A stretch of 64,000 nt of DNA, taken from NCBI RefSeq assembly GCF_025766255.1, contig NW_026516796.1, positions 1 to 64,000 on the forward strand. The letters run 5' to 3'. Positions 33,109-45,214 of the stretch are shown here, piece by piece. The notes below the pieces were generated by a model. That model was not told the origin of the DNA. It searched no databases and was given only the letters and a program-made list of their open reading frames with translations. The translations under genes and the position numbers were made by a program. Position 1 is the first letter of the stretch. Every line of letters starts with the position of its first letter. This DNA is from Zychaea mexicana. Its lineage: Eukaryota; Mucoromycota; Mucoromycetes; Mucorales; Lichtheimiaceae.

Positions 33109-36100
33109 ATGGGGCGATCCAAAACACAAACACAGTGCGGTAATCCACTATGGCGCGACTGGATTAAAGAATGGGCGGAAGAAATACGGCAATCGAAAGC
33201 ATATTATACATACATCAAGGTATAAACCACACATATAGAGAGGGTACCCAAACTCAACTGTTCTGCTAGCAATCATGTAAGGTGATCATTCTCTCTCTCA
33301 CACGCGCAATCTTGTATAATATCCTTTCTAGGCACACAATGCGTTGGCTAATTGTCAAACGGTTTTCACGCATCCTTCAGAAACTATCCAGTTAAAGGGA
33401 ATTGGTGAAGGTCTTGCTGGACGATTGGAACGTCGACTACAAAAGTATTGCGAAGAAAATGGGCTACCAATGCCTGAACGACCAAGCAAGTCAGGTGCGG
33501 GTCGTCTAGCAATATTACCTTTTAGGCTATTCTATGGAAGAACTTAAATTCAACTAATACGCGCAATTAGGAACGCGGAAAAGTAACAATGGCGACACTG
33601 CAGGAGACGACGGCTCGAATGCCTCACAACAACGAAAGAAGCAGCGTTCCTCAGGAACCAGCTCTCGCGCATATGTTCCTCGGTATCGTACTGGAGGATA
33701 CGCCATCATGTTATCACTGCTAGAACATCGCGAGCGCAATGACCAGAAGAACGTATCAAGGGAACAGATCATTCGCCTTGCCGAAGACCATTGTGATTCT
33801 TCCTTTGATTTGCCAGAACCAGGCAAAAGCTATACGGCATGGAGCGGCATTAAAACATTGATGACCAAGGATTATGTATGGAAGCATGGTAGTCCTGCAA
33901 CTTATACCTTGACCGACACCGGTCTATCGATGGCAAAAGAACTAAAGTCTGCAGCAGAAAATGGTGGTCGGATGCCACGATCAACGCAAGCGTCATCATC
34001 CACATCATCTCAAAATAAGGGAAAACAGCGAGATCGAGGACGGATGCGACAAGTGGAACCCGAGGACGAAAGTAGCGATAATGGCGGAGAAGAAGAAGTA
34101 GACTTGAGCTTATACGTGATGGATCCGGACAAGTACAGAGCGTCGATGGCCAACAGCGTTACTCAACAACAATCATCACAACAACATCAAAGAAATGATT
34201 GTGAGGGTCACAGTGATGGTGGTGGAGAAAAAGAGGTCGACTTGAGCCTATACGTGATGGATCCCGACAACTACAGAGCATCAATGGCCAGCAGCTCTAC
34301 TGGGCAACAGTCATCCCAGCAACAGCAAAGAGATAGTCGTGCTAGTCGCAGCGATCGGAATGATGTGCGTGATATAAGCAGGAAATACGAAGACAACGAG
34401 GGAGAGGAAGAGCCGGTGGATCTCAGTCTCTATGTTACTGATAAGGTCAAGTTTCGAGCGGAAATGGCAAGTTCAGCACCACCAGTATCAACATGGCAAG
34501 ATACATCTACCCAGATCAGTTTATTAGACGATGACGACGACGGCATCGATCTCTTTAGTCGATCCAAAGCAGTAGGCAACGAAGTATTCTCAAGATACCA
34601 ATCGCCGTCACAAAGCCCAGCGACAAATTCATTACCGTTAAGTTACCAACTTCAAAACTTGAACAACGACGACATCATTGCACTTGACTCGCCCTCTCCT
34701 CAAGAACTACCACCTTCGCCCTTACGCACATCCTCCCAAGCTTTCTTATCCTCCTTTCCCGATCCTGACGATATTTCTATACCCGAATCCGAGCTAGGAA
34801 GCCAATCTGCTTCTTTTCTATACACTTTTCTGGATCAATCAAACAAATATGTCAGACATATATCACAGGCTGCTGTGGAAATTCGAGGTATAACTCATAC
34901 AAGGCTAGGCAAAATCAGCCGGCTTCTTTAAACGTTTTTTGACAGTTCCTCATATATGAACAATTTAGGTAGTCGGGCACTGTACAAGATACGCTTTTCA
35001 GCGTCTCAACTTTCACATCCTCAAACGGATAAAATACACGACACTCAAATTGATACCGACAGTAATACGTACACCGGCTACATTGCAGAGATCGATTGCG
35101 ATACTCTATGTCCTGGTCTCTCTGGTGAACCTCTGATTCCACTCAACCGAGAGGAGGAGGATGATTTCTGGCCGTCGCTGTTGAATGCGCCAGAGACTGG
35201 ATCGGCAGCAGCAACACCACAGGATAGCCAGAATATCATGGATAGCCAAAGTATCATGGATAGCCAACTATCGATTCCAGCAAGTCAAATAGAATTTGAA
35301 GAATACCCTCCAGATAGTTACGACATTGTTCTGGTGCTGGATACACGAGAAATTAAAATGAGGACCAACCGCGACTTTTTCCTCCAACAGTTGACGGAAA
35401 AAGGCATACGTGTCGTCAAGCGAGCCCTTGAACTTGGCGACATGTTGTGGATCGCACAGAAGAAGGGCAGTAGGAGTTCAAGGGACGAACTGTTCCTAGA
35501 CTTTGTGGTGGAACGGAAACGGTTGGATGATTTGGTTGCAAGTATTAAGGATGGCCGCTTTAATGAACAAAAGGTATGTTCCAAACATGCTTAAACAGAC
35601 AATGATCTTCTTCTTCTTCTTCTTCGGTTTATGTGCAGGGGCATATATCTAGGCTCACCTATGTGTTTAGTATCGATTGAAACGATCGGGTGCCGAGAAA
35701 GTGTTCTATATTATCGAAGAATACAGCAAGGAGGACGCCATGAACTTTAATGCACAGGCGATTCAAACAGCCATGTCATCTACGCAGGTAGTGGACAAGT
35801 TCTTCCTCAAACGCACAGCAACCATCAACGATACTATCGACTACCTTGTTACTATGACCAAGATGATTGAACAAATCTTCCATGTAAGTTCTCCTCTTTG
35901 CCAAAAAAAAAAAACGAAACCTCTCCCGCTTCCCCTTCCTTATGACTTTACTCTAAAAAAAATCCTCCTTGTGTGCCCTATCAAATATACACGTGCAAAA
36001 ATCTATAAACTAAGCACCCGTTGTTGTACTACAGAATGTTACACTCTACCGGATTCCTGATCATACCATCACTCGTATAAACTACCTGGAACAAAAGAAC

Positions 36101-36415
36101 CGATTGGGCAAACATCACCACATAACATATCCCTTGTACAGCGAACTCAACAGCAAGAATGATACGCTTACACTCAAAGACCTTTATTTACGTATGCTCA
36201 TGACTATCCGCGGTGTAAGTGCGGAAAAGGCATCTGCGCTCACCAAGATATACCCTACACCCTGTCATCTACTCCGAGCCTATGAAATGAAATCAGAAGA
36301 CGAGGGGAAGGCTTTGGCACGGGAAGCAACCAAGGATGCCATTAGTAGACGAAGATGGGGACAGCAACTTAGTGAAAAGCTATGGGAAGTATGGGGTCAA
36401 GGCTATAGATTATGA
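33109..36415 (+). CDS. MUS81: MUS81 structure-specific endonuclease
   Basis: Six exons (33109-33219, 33332-33494, 33571-34887, 34969-35573, 35671-35883, 36035-36415) encode 929 aa, much longer than the ~550-630 aa usual in animals and yeasts. Order: N-terminal helix-hairpin-helix (IKAHNALANCQTVF, LKGIGEGLAGRLERRL), a winged-helix domain (RYRTGGYAIMLSLLEHRE to YTLTDTGLSMAKEL), a ~350-residue disordered linker with three copies of a DLSLYV-type motif, then the ERCC4 nuclease with VLDTREIK and the catalytic VVERKRLDDLVASI, and a C-terminal (HhH)2 (MLMTIRGVSAEKASALTKIY). With an Eme1/Mms4 partner it cuts stalled forks and recombination intermediates. The extra length is all in the linker. Confidence 0.96.
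34098..34474 (+). repeat. Triplicated ~20-aa motif in the MUS81 linker
   Basis: Three in-frame copies: VDLSLYVMDPDKYRASMA (34098), VDLSLYVMDPDNYRASMA (34236) and VDLSLYVTDKVKFRAEMA (34416). Each is preceded by an acidic stretch (GGEEE, GGEKE, EGEEEP). The copies differ at synonymous sites while keeping the DLSLYV core. Confidence 0.9.
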
Positions 36416-36475
36416 CATACTAATTATTAAAATTAAAAAGGAAGAAAGAAAAGAAGAAGAGAGGAAAACGTTGCA

Positions 36476-37345
36476 TTATTTGGACGACCAAAGGAAAGCA
36501 AACATACGGTGATGTTTACTATAGGAACGTGGAGGCAACGCGGGAGCCGACGACCGTCTTTGCTCAGATGGTTCAGGGGTGACAGGCTTGAGAGTACATG
36601 AGCGCCGCGACTTTAGCGCGAACTCGTCTGTGCTGCAGCCATTCGTATCGGCGGGTGGGCTAATGTCGGTCGAGTATTGCAATGGTTTGGGTGGATAGTG
36701 GCAAATGTTGCCGAATATTGTGCTGCTGGGAGAAGAGCTTTGGGTTACGCTGGTTGGGGTCGTTGCGCTCCATGGGGAGATGGCTTTGGGGAGGGCTAAG
36801 GACTCTTGCTGTTGTTGTTCATCTTGTTCTTTGGCTGTAGTGAACAAGCGACTCAGACTTTTCATCTTCTTGGGTGACCGGAAGAAGCGAGAGCGACTCG
36901 GCCGTAGTTCTCGTTCGGGCACAACTACAGTTAGTTTGGGTCCGCTGCGTTCTTTTTCTTCTTGTTCGTTCTGCTGGTGTTGCTGCTGTTGTTGTTGTTG
37001 CATTTGTGACTCTTCTGCTTGCTGTACTTCCTGCTGCTGTCGACTATCTCCATGAGCAGAAGAAGATGGAACATCCTGCTCTTGGGTGGCCGCGTCAATT
37101 ACAGCTTGCGACGAAGGCGTTGGAGAGGATGCTACTGATTCTGAATTCTTTTCAGTTTCAGCCAGTGACGATGTATGATCGTGCTGTTCTTGCTTTGGCT
37201 GCGGTAAAGGTGCTGAAGGAGGTTCTTCTTCGTTGAGTGCGTTGCGGATAGCCTTTGTCTTGTGGTCGAATTGACGGATCAAGTCTTCTGAAAAAGAGTC
37301 ACTAAACGACGCATCAAAAGATGACAGATGATCATGTGGACTCAT
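36476..37345 (-). CDS. Hypothetical disordered protein
   Basis: Single exon of 289 codons from MSPHDHLSSFD; an upstream in-frame Met at 37390 would add 15 residues. It is not recognised. Composition is mostly disordered: poly-Q near residues 110-130, Ser/Pro-rich stretches, a basic island RSRFFRSPKKMKSLSRLF and a C-terminal proline motif PALPPRS resembling an SH3 ligand. Its 3' end lies 60 bases from the MUS81 stop, convergently. A TATA-like sequence lies about 165 bases upstream. Confidence 0.6.
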   Translation of the reverse strand: MSPHDHLSSFDASFSDSFSEDLIRQFDHKTKAIRNALNEEEPPSAPLPQPKQEQHDHTSSLAETEKNSESVASSPTPSSQAVIDAATQEQDVPSSSAHGDSRQQQEVQQAEESQMQQQQQQQHQQNEQEEKERSGPKLTVVVPERELRPSRSRFFRSPKKMKSLSRLFTTAKEQDEQQQQESLALPKAISPWSATTPTSVTQSSSPSSTIFGNICHYPPKPLQYSTDISPPADTNGCSTDEFALKSRRSCTLKPVTPEPSEQRRSSAPALPPRSYSKHHRMFAFLWSSK

Positions 37346-37738
37346 TATAGATTGATCTACGATAGGCAAGGGCAGGCAAGGAAGCGGCAATGACAGACAG
37401 GGGAGTTCAGCTCAAAAAAAGAGAGAGAGAGAGAGGAAAAGAGAGAAATGTACGAAAAGTGAAAGGAAGATAGCTCAAGTGGCATCTTTATTAGTTGCAA
37501 AGGGGAGTTTTATATAAGTTGTAGAGTTTCTCACTCCCTCGAAAACTAGGAGAGAGGGAGGCAAAAGGTTGGCTTGGGATGAATGTGTAAAAGTGCAAGG
37601 AAAAAAAATATGTAAGTGAATGAGGTTGTGATAGGAGACCGCAACCCAAACCACAAGCAGCCAGAGCAGAGAACAGGCTCATGTTTTGCGCTTGCGATAC
37701 TTTTGGGAAGAAGACCGAGTGGAGAAGGTGGCAAGGCT
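37346..37738. other. Short intergenic region with TATA-like site
   Basis: Contains a (GA)n tract near 37420-37436 and, on the minus strand, TATATAAAA at 37516-37508, the probable promoter of the hypothetical gene to its left. The rest is the 3' flank of the TMEM164-like gene. Confidence 0.5.
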
Positions 37739-39101
37739 CTATGCAGACTTCTTTTTCTTCTGGATCATAATTTGGATGCCATGAACCAGCAACAAGAAGT
37801 TTTCTACTAGCCCATATCGCGTAATGAACATCAAAAGCAATGCGCTAAAGTACATAATCCCTCGATACCATGGGCCCGATGCGATCAAAAACGTCACTGT
37901 GAACATGGTATTAGCATCATGTATTCTCCCAAATAGTAGTAGTAAAAAAAGACATTTCCTGAGTGAAAGACTCACATGCGGGGGGCACCAGCGCATAATT
38001 AAGATTAAAACCAGATAATAGAGATGAGAGATGCAAGACCGGGCTGTGATAAGCAGCGTACAGGAAGAAGCTAAAGAGTGCCATGTCAAGCGATAGGGGC
38101 ATCACCACGTAACGACGACTTAACACCATGTAGAATGGCAGGACCAAGACCAGGACATGCTCTATTTTATGCGCACAATGTTTGTTTCTTTGTTTGTTAC
38201 TCTGAGCCTTGACAAAGCCTCTACCACTATCCATCCGCACTCCATCATGCACTCAGTTTCACCTACCCATAAAGAAGTTGAAGACCTCGCCCAACATTTC
38301 ATGATCTCGAAGATCAGGCCAGATCAGAGCCAGAATGGCTCCCCAGAGGGTATGCAAGTAGATATTGAATAAGACTCGAGGGATGATCGGGTACTTGTGA
38401 TCAGGCCAGCTCATCACAAGAATTAAAAGTCCAGCACTGACATGACATGGCTGTTTTCGAAATCATATAGACGACGACGACGACGAGAAGAGGGCTGATG
38501 TTAGTTAAGGTCCCATGACGGTATATAATCTTCTCTTGATTTTTCCCAGTAAGCAAACTATCAAAAATTTAATCATACCGCACCTGCATAAGAAACATCA
38601 AGGTACCCGTTACTGCCTTGTGTGCGACAGTCGTGCTAAAAGAGGCAATCAACAAAACAAGACATAAAGTTTCCAGGAGGGGTCGAGGTGGCAATTTCTC
38701 GGTCGATGTCAGCAGACGGTAAGCGGGCGTGCTGTTTTTTGTTTATGTTAGATACCAAAAATTCACATTATCCAGACGTGAGTATTCAAGTCATACGCCC
38801 AGTGAGAAATCCAAAGAGACATACCTCTTGTTGAATGCCCTCCACCCAAAATAAGCCGCAAACCCCAAATACATTGGTGCTAGTGTTAAGAACTCGATAG
38901 CGTGTTGTGTCGGCGAGATATACCTAAGATCAACTGGCGTTGAATTTCATGTAGGAAAGAAGACCTCTGGAACGTGAAAGAAGGGTTGTCTCACCATGAG
39001 CCTCCTAAAGAATCCGCAAAGTCGGTCTCGCTTCCTGGTGCCAGATCAACCGCATAATGCTTCACATAGGCACCCAGGGTATGTAGTATTTCGCTCGTCA
39101 T
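37739..39101 (-). CDS. TMEM164: TMEM164-family membrane protein (putative acyltransferase)
   Basis: Six exons (39101-38995, 38923-38825, 38731-38584, 38450-38267, 38161-37976, 37896-37739) give 293 aa, close to animal TMEM164. About seven membrane segments. Family-like blocks in order: YISPTQHAIEFLTLAPMYLG, FAAYFGWRAFNK, the PCHVSAGLL motif holding the conserved Cys-His pair (formed across the 38584/38450 junction), HTLWGAILALIWPDL, EHVLVLVLPFYMVLSRRY, YHSPVLHLSSL, GFNLNYALVPPA and GPWYR. Known: animal TMEM164 is reported as an acyltransferase making ether phospholipids relevant to autophagy and ferroptosis. Fungal function is not known to me. All splice junctions keep frame, and PCHV exists only after splicing. 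Confidence 0.88.
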
Positions 39102-40981
39102 GTAATACTGTGTATTTTCTGTAGTAAGCAAGTGTCGCGTAGTCGATATATATGATGCGTGGTCGAGTATCTATGGCGAGTAGGGGGGAAGGGTTCCTGC
39201 CCACGTCCTGCTGAAATATAAAAAAATTAAAAAGGTAGTGTGGAGGAGAAAAAAGAAGAAAGAGGTGTGGTGGAAATGCACCAAAGTTTGGGTATTCAAA
39301 ACGAGCCGTCGAACTCCGCACTAATCGATTTTGGTCGCTAAAATTGTGCAATCAGTTGCCCTGTCGATTTCAGAAAAACGGATGGAATAGAGCGCTCTTG
39401 CTCTGTTCCTGTTTCGACGTGAGCCATTTGCATTTGCTGATTATTTGCTATGTCATGCTTTTCATGACTAGCAACCCCTATTTTCTCTCTCTCTTATTTG
39501 CAAGACTTGTCGATCGGGATTTTGTGTGGCTGACGCCTAATAGGGATTGATTGATTGGAAGTGCTGTAGAAAAAACATCAGCAGGGGCCAGCCATTGGGA
39601 TGTTTGTTCATTTCGCTAAAACCCCAGAAGCAGAAGTTCCCATTCGGATACGTTCGCAGCTTGACCTGATCTGCTATGTGCCAACCAGTCTGTATCCGAG
39701 GCGCTACAATGATGGCATGATCCTTTGTCAGTTGACCAGAGGTAACGTGATTGCATTAATTCAATTGTCTCGAAATAGCCATTTGGTCTTCTTGTCGATG
39801 ATCCTACTTTATATATGAAAAGAAAGCTTCCAAACAGTTCGGTACCACAGAATCTTTATGAAAATCGACGGATGTAGTTTTCCCAAATTCACGGTGATCA
39901 TCCGCTTCTTAACATGTACGATTCATGCATATCACTCTTAATATATTTTGTGTGGCTAGATTTACTCTCTTGGAATAGCAGCAGATGCAAATCATCAAAT
40001 CATGTTAAAGCAACGCATCTGAATCATGTGAAACGAATTATCAAAGCCACCTTGGGGTGTGGAGCACATGAGGCACAAATATGGTTTGTCTGCTCTTTTT
40101 TCACTCAGCAAAAGGAATACGCCACTCCGTTTTTCCAGAATAGTAGTATTCTTGCACGTTCCTATGCGGTTGGCCGACTCGTTCTTTTGTGACAATGGCG
40201 AACTGTAGCGAATGGATTACAGCAATGACAACTGTTTAATGTTACTATCATGTGTTTGGCATCGCTTGATTATGCTGTCTGGCAACCCCGGTTTTCCTTA
40301 ACAACGTTTACCAGTGTGCCTTTTGACACCGATACTTTGTGCAAAGCAGGGTACCCCTATTCAAGCTTTCAGTGACTTAATTTAAAACTTGGGTGCTCCA
40401 CCGCAAAAGCAACTGGGGTGGGCCGTGATATGCTGCTTTGAATATTAGAATGTATTCCAGCTGCATCGTCGTCAACTGGTCTAGTAAATCAATAATGGCT
40501 TACTACTCTCAAAAATCAGGACAATATTGTATGGACTTGCTGGTGTTTATCATTGCGATTATGTTTGATGAAAGTATAGAAAACTCTTAAAACTCAAGCG
40601 GTTTGATATGAATGACGGCGCTACTCAATTGGATTGAAGTTACCAACTGAAGCACGGAATCGTTACCAGATCGATTTCGTTGGAGTCGGTCACTTCTGCT
40701 GCTTATCAAATAAACTTCAATGGCTACATTGTTTTTGGGGTTAAAAGGAGAGATGTAAAAAAGAGTTGCTGTAACATAAGATTACTGTTCTTTAACCCAA
40801 TTACACTATCCGAATCAAATCGCGCATATAGTCGATATGAAATCGCAAACCAATTTTGTAAATGCATATTACTATGTGTAAAAAAAATTCCAGCACGTCA
40901 CCATTTTTTACTTTACAAATGTAGATAGAGGTATATGAAACACTGGGTCATAGATAGTAGGTATTTAGATGAAGGTAGAGT
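39102..40981. other. 1.9-kb gene-poor region
   Basis: Upstream of TMEM164 and downstream of the PROPPIN gene. AT-rich with scattered short frames (for example 39600-39818, 39914-40192) that match nothing recognised. Probably degraded mobile DNA, but no specific family could be named. Confidence 0.4.
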
Positions 40982-42627
40982 TCATTCATTCTTTAGAAAC
41001 CTGTCAAAGGAATCCCGAATGCATTCTCCTCCTTTTCGTGGATCGAAGAGAAACCGATACCAACTTCCATCTGCGCATATCGCTATATACACACACACTC
41101 AATAATTTGAGTATCAATTTCTCCCATCAAGCGATTGAAAAAAACAACACTACACATACCAAACTTACCAATAATTGTATTCTTTTGTTCCCCAAATGCT
41201 GCAATACACCGATTCTCGGTCACAATTTTTGCATGGGCAAAACTCCATTCACTACTAAAGTACTTGGGTAGTAAATCCTTCATGAAGCTCAAGCTACTTC
41301 CTCGGTTGCCATTCATCGTTAAACCAGATCCTTTTGCGGCGGGTGATGTTGGATAGACGACGACCTCACCATATGTTGGACCCCGTGGCTTCTGATCCGC
41401 CATGGCTATTACAGATGCATCAAGGTTAAATACGTGGATAGTCCCTTTATCCGATGATACGCACAGCCGTGTAGAATCGTGGTTGAATGCTATTGAGTAT
41501 ATTTCTGCTCTGTCCATGCCTCGTCGTAATTCGTTCAACAATGTACCGGTTGCCGTATTAAATACACGCACAAGTGTTCCTTTGTCGCTTGTTGTAGCAC
41601 ATTTTGTGCCGTCGTGGTTAAGCGCTATGCAACTCAGTCTACCAGAATGGGCAGCAATAATACTGACGTTGGCTGTGGGTGTCGGTCGACCTGTAGATGC
41701 AGATGTTGTCGCAGATGTGTTGCTAGGTGGTGCTGGTGGTAATAATGAATCCTCGTATTGTTGCTGTTCTGTCGCATTATCAGCAGTATTAGAGCTCTCT
41801 GAGTATCGCTGAGGCACTGCTGACCAATAATATCCTAACGAATCCAAATCCACAATCTGCAAGTGTCCTTTCTGTCGTCCGGGTATAATCAGCACTGCAT
41901 GATCTTGTGCTGCCGATACTGCTGCTAGTCCTCTTTCGTTGTCGCATGTTTCAAACGTATGTAACAGTTTTGGATTGATGCTGAACTGATAAATGAACAC
42001 TTTGTTGGCTAATACGACAGTCAATCTTTTCTTTAATCGTCGATGTATTTGTAAGTGTCGTTGTGGTGGAAATAGAACATGTAAACAAACGAAACGTTCC
42101 AACCACCCTCTTTACTAAGCCTTAAACAATTAAATACTTGCCTATCTCTACGAAGTTTGACATTTTTGACGTCGCTTTTATATTCGAGTTCCAAAACTGG
42201 CTTGCCTTTGATACTGTCATAGATGATAACCTTATTTGGTGGGAACCGGGGATACTTGCCCCCACCGACAAACGCAAGGTAGTTTGTGCGATAGAGCATT
42301 TCGACAAGCGCTATACCGCCTTCATTCGACTCTAATTAGGCGAATTATTCCACAACAATAAAATTTTTTTTAACCATGTTAGCTTAGTCCATCTAAATCC
42401 TAATTTGCGTGGATGTAATGGTTGTGCTTATGCATATATGAATGCGGTATATAAAAAAAAAGAGAGGTTTATAAACCTGAGCGTGCTTGTTCAATGAGAG
42501 GATCGCAGTTATATACACGGAATCCATTATCGAGTCCTGTAGCGAAACAACCATACTCCTGATTGAATCCAGCATAAAGGAATCCGGGTGCATCGTTTTG
42601 ATGCGACACTGAGCGTGTAAGGTTCAT
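40982..42627 (-). CDS. PROPPIN, WIPI3/4 (WDR45/Hsv2)-like
   Basis: Four exons (42627-42477, 42331-42138, 42030-41169, 41082-40982) encode 435 aa. A seven-bladed WD40 beta-propeller that binds PI3P and PI(3,5)P2 in autophagy. Visible features: N-terminal [43 protein letters not shown], the phosphoinositide motif as LRRG in [34 protein letters not shown], and the C-terminal [24 protein letters not shown] instead of FRRG, plus the ending, point to the WIPI3/4 branch rather than Atg18. A Ser/Thr/Pro-rich insert of about 50 residues (41690-41800) sits between blades. The last exon restores the closing strand. Confidence 0.93.
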
Positions 42628-42974
42628 TTAAGAGCTCTAATGTGTATATAAAGTTGGAGAAGGAAGTTGTACTGTATAAAAAAGTAAGGCCCGCCGCGTG
42701 CTCGTGCTGCATGAAAATTTCATGACGTCAATGCAGAACAAGGCAATAATATGGTATGCGCCCATTTTTATGATCAGGGAGACAAAGAAGACTTGTATTA
42801 CAAGCATAATCAATATAGCTATTCAATAGACAGACATGTGATATACATATTTCTGATAAGCTACTATTTGTAAGATAACAAAGAAACTTTCAGAGTACTA
42901 ACTACAGTATGATTATTTGTGTACATATATGCTACCTTGCCGTATTCGATCTTTTTTCAACAAGGTATTAGAAA
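42628..42974. other. Intergenic, no gene seen
   Basis: Upstream of the PROPPIN gene; AT-rich, includes a CRE-like TGACGTCA at about 42723-42730. No other feature. Confidence 0.4.
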
Positions 42975-43215
42975 AGGTATACAATGCTTACCCTTCGTAT
43001 GTGTGGACTTTTAAATGCTGCATTAGAGTATATATTCAATCACTCGCTGGGATCAGACGGTCCATGAACGCTATGTTACCATTGAGTGGTGGGCAACGGT
43101 TCTGGCCGATTGCAGCTCGCGTAAAAGTCGGTCAGCATTAGCTGGATTACTTTAAAAACTTTCGTATTCGTCTCCTTTATGATCTTGTACCCATAACCAA
43201 CCGGGCAACGACTCT
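42975..43215 (+). repeat. Left arm of a diverged inverted repeat
   Basis: The segment running CGTATGTGTGGACTTTTAAA through TCAATCACTCGCTGGGATCA (about 42998-43060), and after a gap TTCGTCTCCTTTATGATCTT to CATAACCAACCGGGCAA (about 43165-43205), recurs in reverse complement at about 43750-43920. Identity looks like 75-85% by eye. The matching pieces appear in the same order, so both are copies of one older sequence. Confidence 0.7.
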
Positions 43216-43744
43216 TTTCCTGCTCAAAATAAATTTGAAGCACCTGTTCACCGTTCTTGTCGTTATGGTTTTTATTTCTGCATTAGCAACGCACGTTTAT
43301 CGTGATCTGCACTTTGCCACTTGTCTGTCAGCATCATATTCGGACTCTAGAGATGTGGCACAGCTTTTATGCAACATCTGGGGGTCCGTGGATGATTTAT
43401 GCTCGTCAAAACATTCTGCAGCATATAAACATCCAGCATACTCACTGCACTTTGCAACGATAAGCTCTTCTAGTATATTCTCGCACTTTAAGATTTTGTG
43501 CCTCCTTTCAACGAAGAGAATGATCCTTTAAAGGAGTTGATTTATGTATGTACAAAGTAGCAGGCAAGATCCGCAAACACAGGCAACATCTAGCTCGATT
43601 ACTAAAGAAGTAACTATCATGCACATATTCAATGGATTTTTCTAAGGCTTATTTTGTTTTAAAACATGTTACAGCAGTCTACATCAAAACTACAAGAGTA
43701 CAGACGATCTAGCTCATCAACAGATGTGCCCGAAATCGTAATTC
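43216..43744. other. Spacer between inverted-repeat arms; no gene
   Basis: Contains the short frame 43235-43531, unrecognised. No transposase signature found between the arms. Confidence 0.4.
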
Positions 43745-43935
43745 GAAACAGAGAAAAATTCTGCAAGCAAGCGTTTGAGCAAAAGCTCAAGTCCTTGTCC
43801 GGTTGGCTATGGGCACAAGGTTGCAAAGGAGACGAAACAGAGTGACCATCTGATCCCAGCGAGTGATTGGATATTATAATGCAGCGTTTTCATAGTCTAC
43901 ACATACGATGGGTAAGCGATAATAATGCATCGTAT
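43745..43935 (-). repeat. Right arm of the inverted repeat
   Basis: Reverse complement reads CATCGTATGTGTAGACTATG, then CCAATCACTCGCTGGGATCA, then TTTCGTCTCCTTTGCAACCT and CATAGCCAACCGGACAAGG, matching the left arm. On the minus strand part of it is open and reads CAHSQPDKDLSFCSNACLQ, which suggests the ancestral sequence was coding; the left copy has stops at the same place. Confidence 0.7.
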
Positions 43936-45214
43936 ACCATATCTAATTATCAAAGTATATCTAATGGCATTGAAAGTTGAAAAACAATAGCATTTTTTTA
44001 ACAAGGCCGAAAAGGGTTTATATTCCAATACAATAAGCGTATCGGAATCTACTTTCATTCCAGTACGTCAGCAACAGGTATTTTGGACAAAAAGCGCCGG
44101 CCAAGTGTTTTAAGAGAAAGTTATCCAGTTACTTTACGTATCATGCAATGCGATTCCCCTAACAAATCGCCAATGATGCAACAGCAGCTTGATCAGCATG
44201 ATTGCGCTTCTTTATGCTCTCAAATAACTTGGGTTCCTATCATTTATGTGTGTGATCGCATAATACCGCAGTGCAGTACGTAGCAGAACGACACGAAGGC
44301 TGTATAACATCTGGTCCCTCCCGACTAGATGAATAACGGACTTACCCTTTCCTTATACATGTGTAGTCATATAACAAATGTTGCATCGTCCAAGAGAGGA
44401 ATATGGCGGACTCCAAATATCAAAGCAATGTGGCGAGGAAGGACGGGAAAGCATCCTGCTGCGCTAAAGTAATCACCAACCACAATATGCTCCAAGAAGA
44501 AGAAGAAGAAACCTGTATTGTTCTCTTTGTAGTGCAGGAGCAGCATCTTTTTGCTTGTCACATCCAGTTTTATTGGTTTCGCAAAGAAAATGTAATGCGT
44601 GTACAGTACAACGTTGATTACTGTATTGGATGTGAGAAGAAGAGAGCTATTAATTAAGACTGATCACGGCGGATGTGCACGCGATCCATCAACTGTTCAC
44701 TTTTAGTACACAGCAACAACAACAGATGGATATCCTCATGTGATGTGCATATACAAAAACATTCAACAGCATTGTGTGTACTGTTGTCATTTATTGTAGC
44801 AATAGTAATATTGCCAAATCGTATTACATAGGCATCTGTATCTCTATATAGTATTTGCATCGATGTTCTTCAGCATTACTAGGTTGATTTACGATCATTT
44901 GAAGCCGGTAATTATCGGGTAAAGAGGTAAGCATATAAAGCGGAACGTTTGAAGTGTTCTTTGTTTAGAACGATTCATATTGGTGAGCGGGTAATCGTAC
45001 ATATAAAGGAGGCATCTCTTCCCATCATTGTGATGCTGGTGGGAAAAGGGATTTGATGATTTCGTTACCTAAAAAACAGGTAGAGCGGCAGATGGGGCGG
45101 CAACTCCGCATTGGGGGATACGTATTTAATATCGAGTTTGCGAGATGCTTGCTTGAATTTGTTCTCTTTCCCCTTTCCTCTTTTCTATCCTACAATCCAA
45201 AGAAAAAGACAATT
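43936..45214. other. Gene-poor region upstream of the START gene
   Basis: Short unsupported frames (44083-44283, 44403-44657). A TATAAAG at 45002-45008 lies about 210 bases ahead of the START-domain start codon and may be its promoter. Confidence 0.4.
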
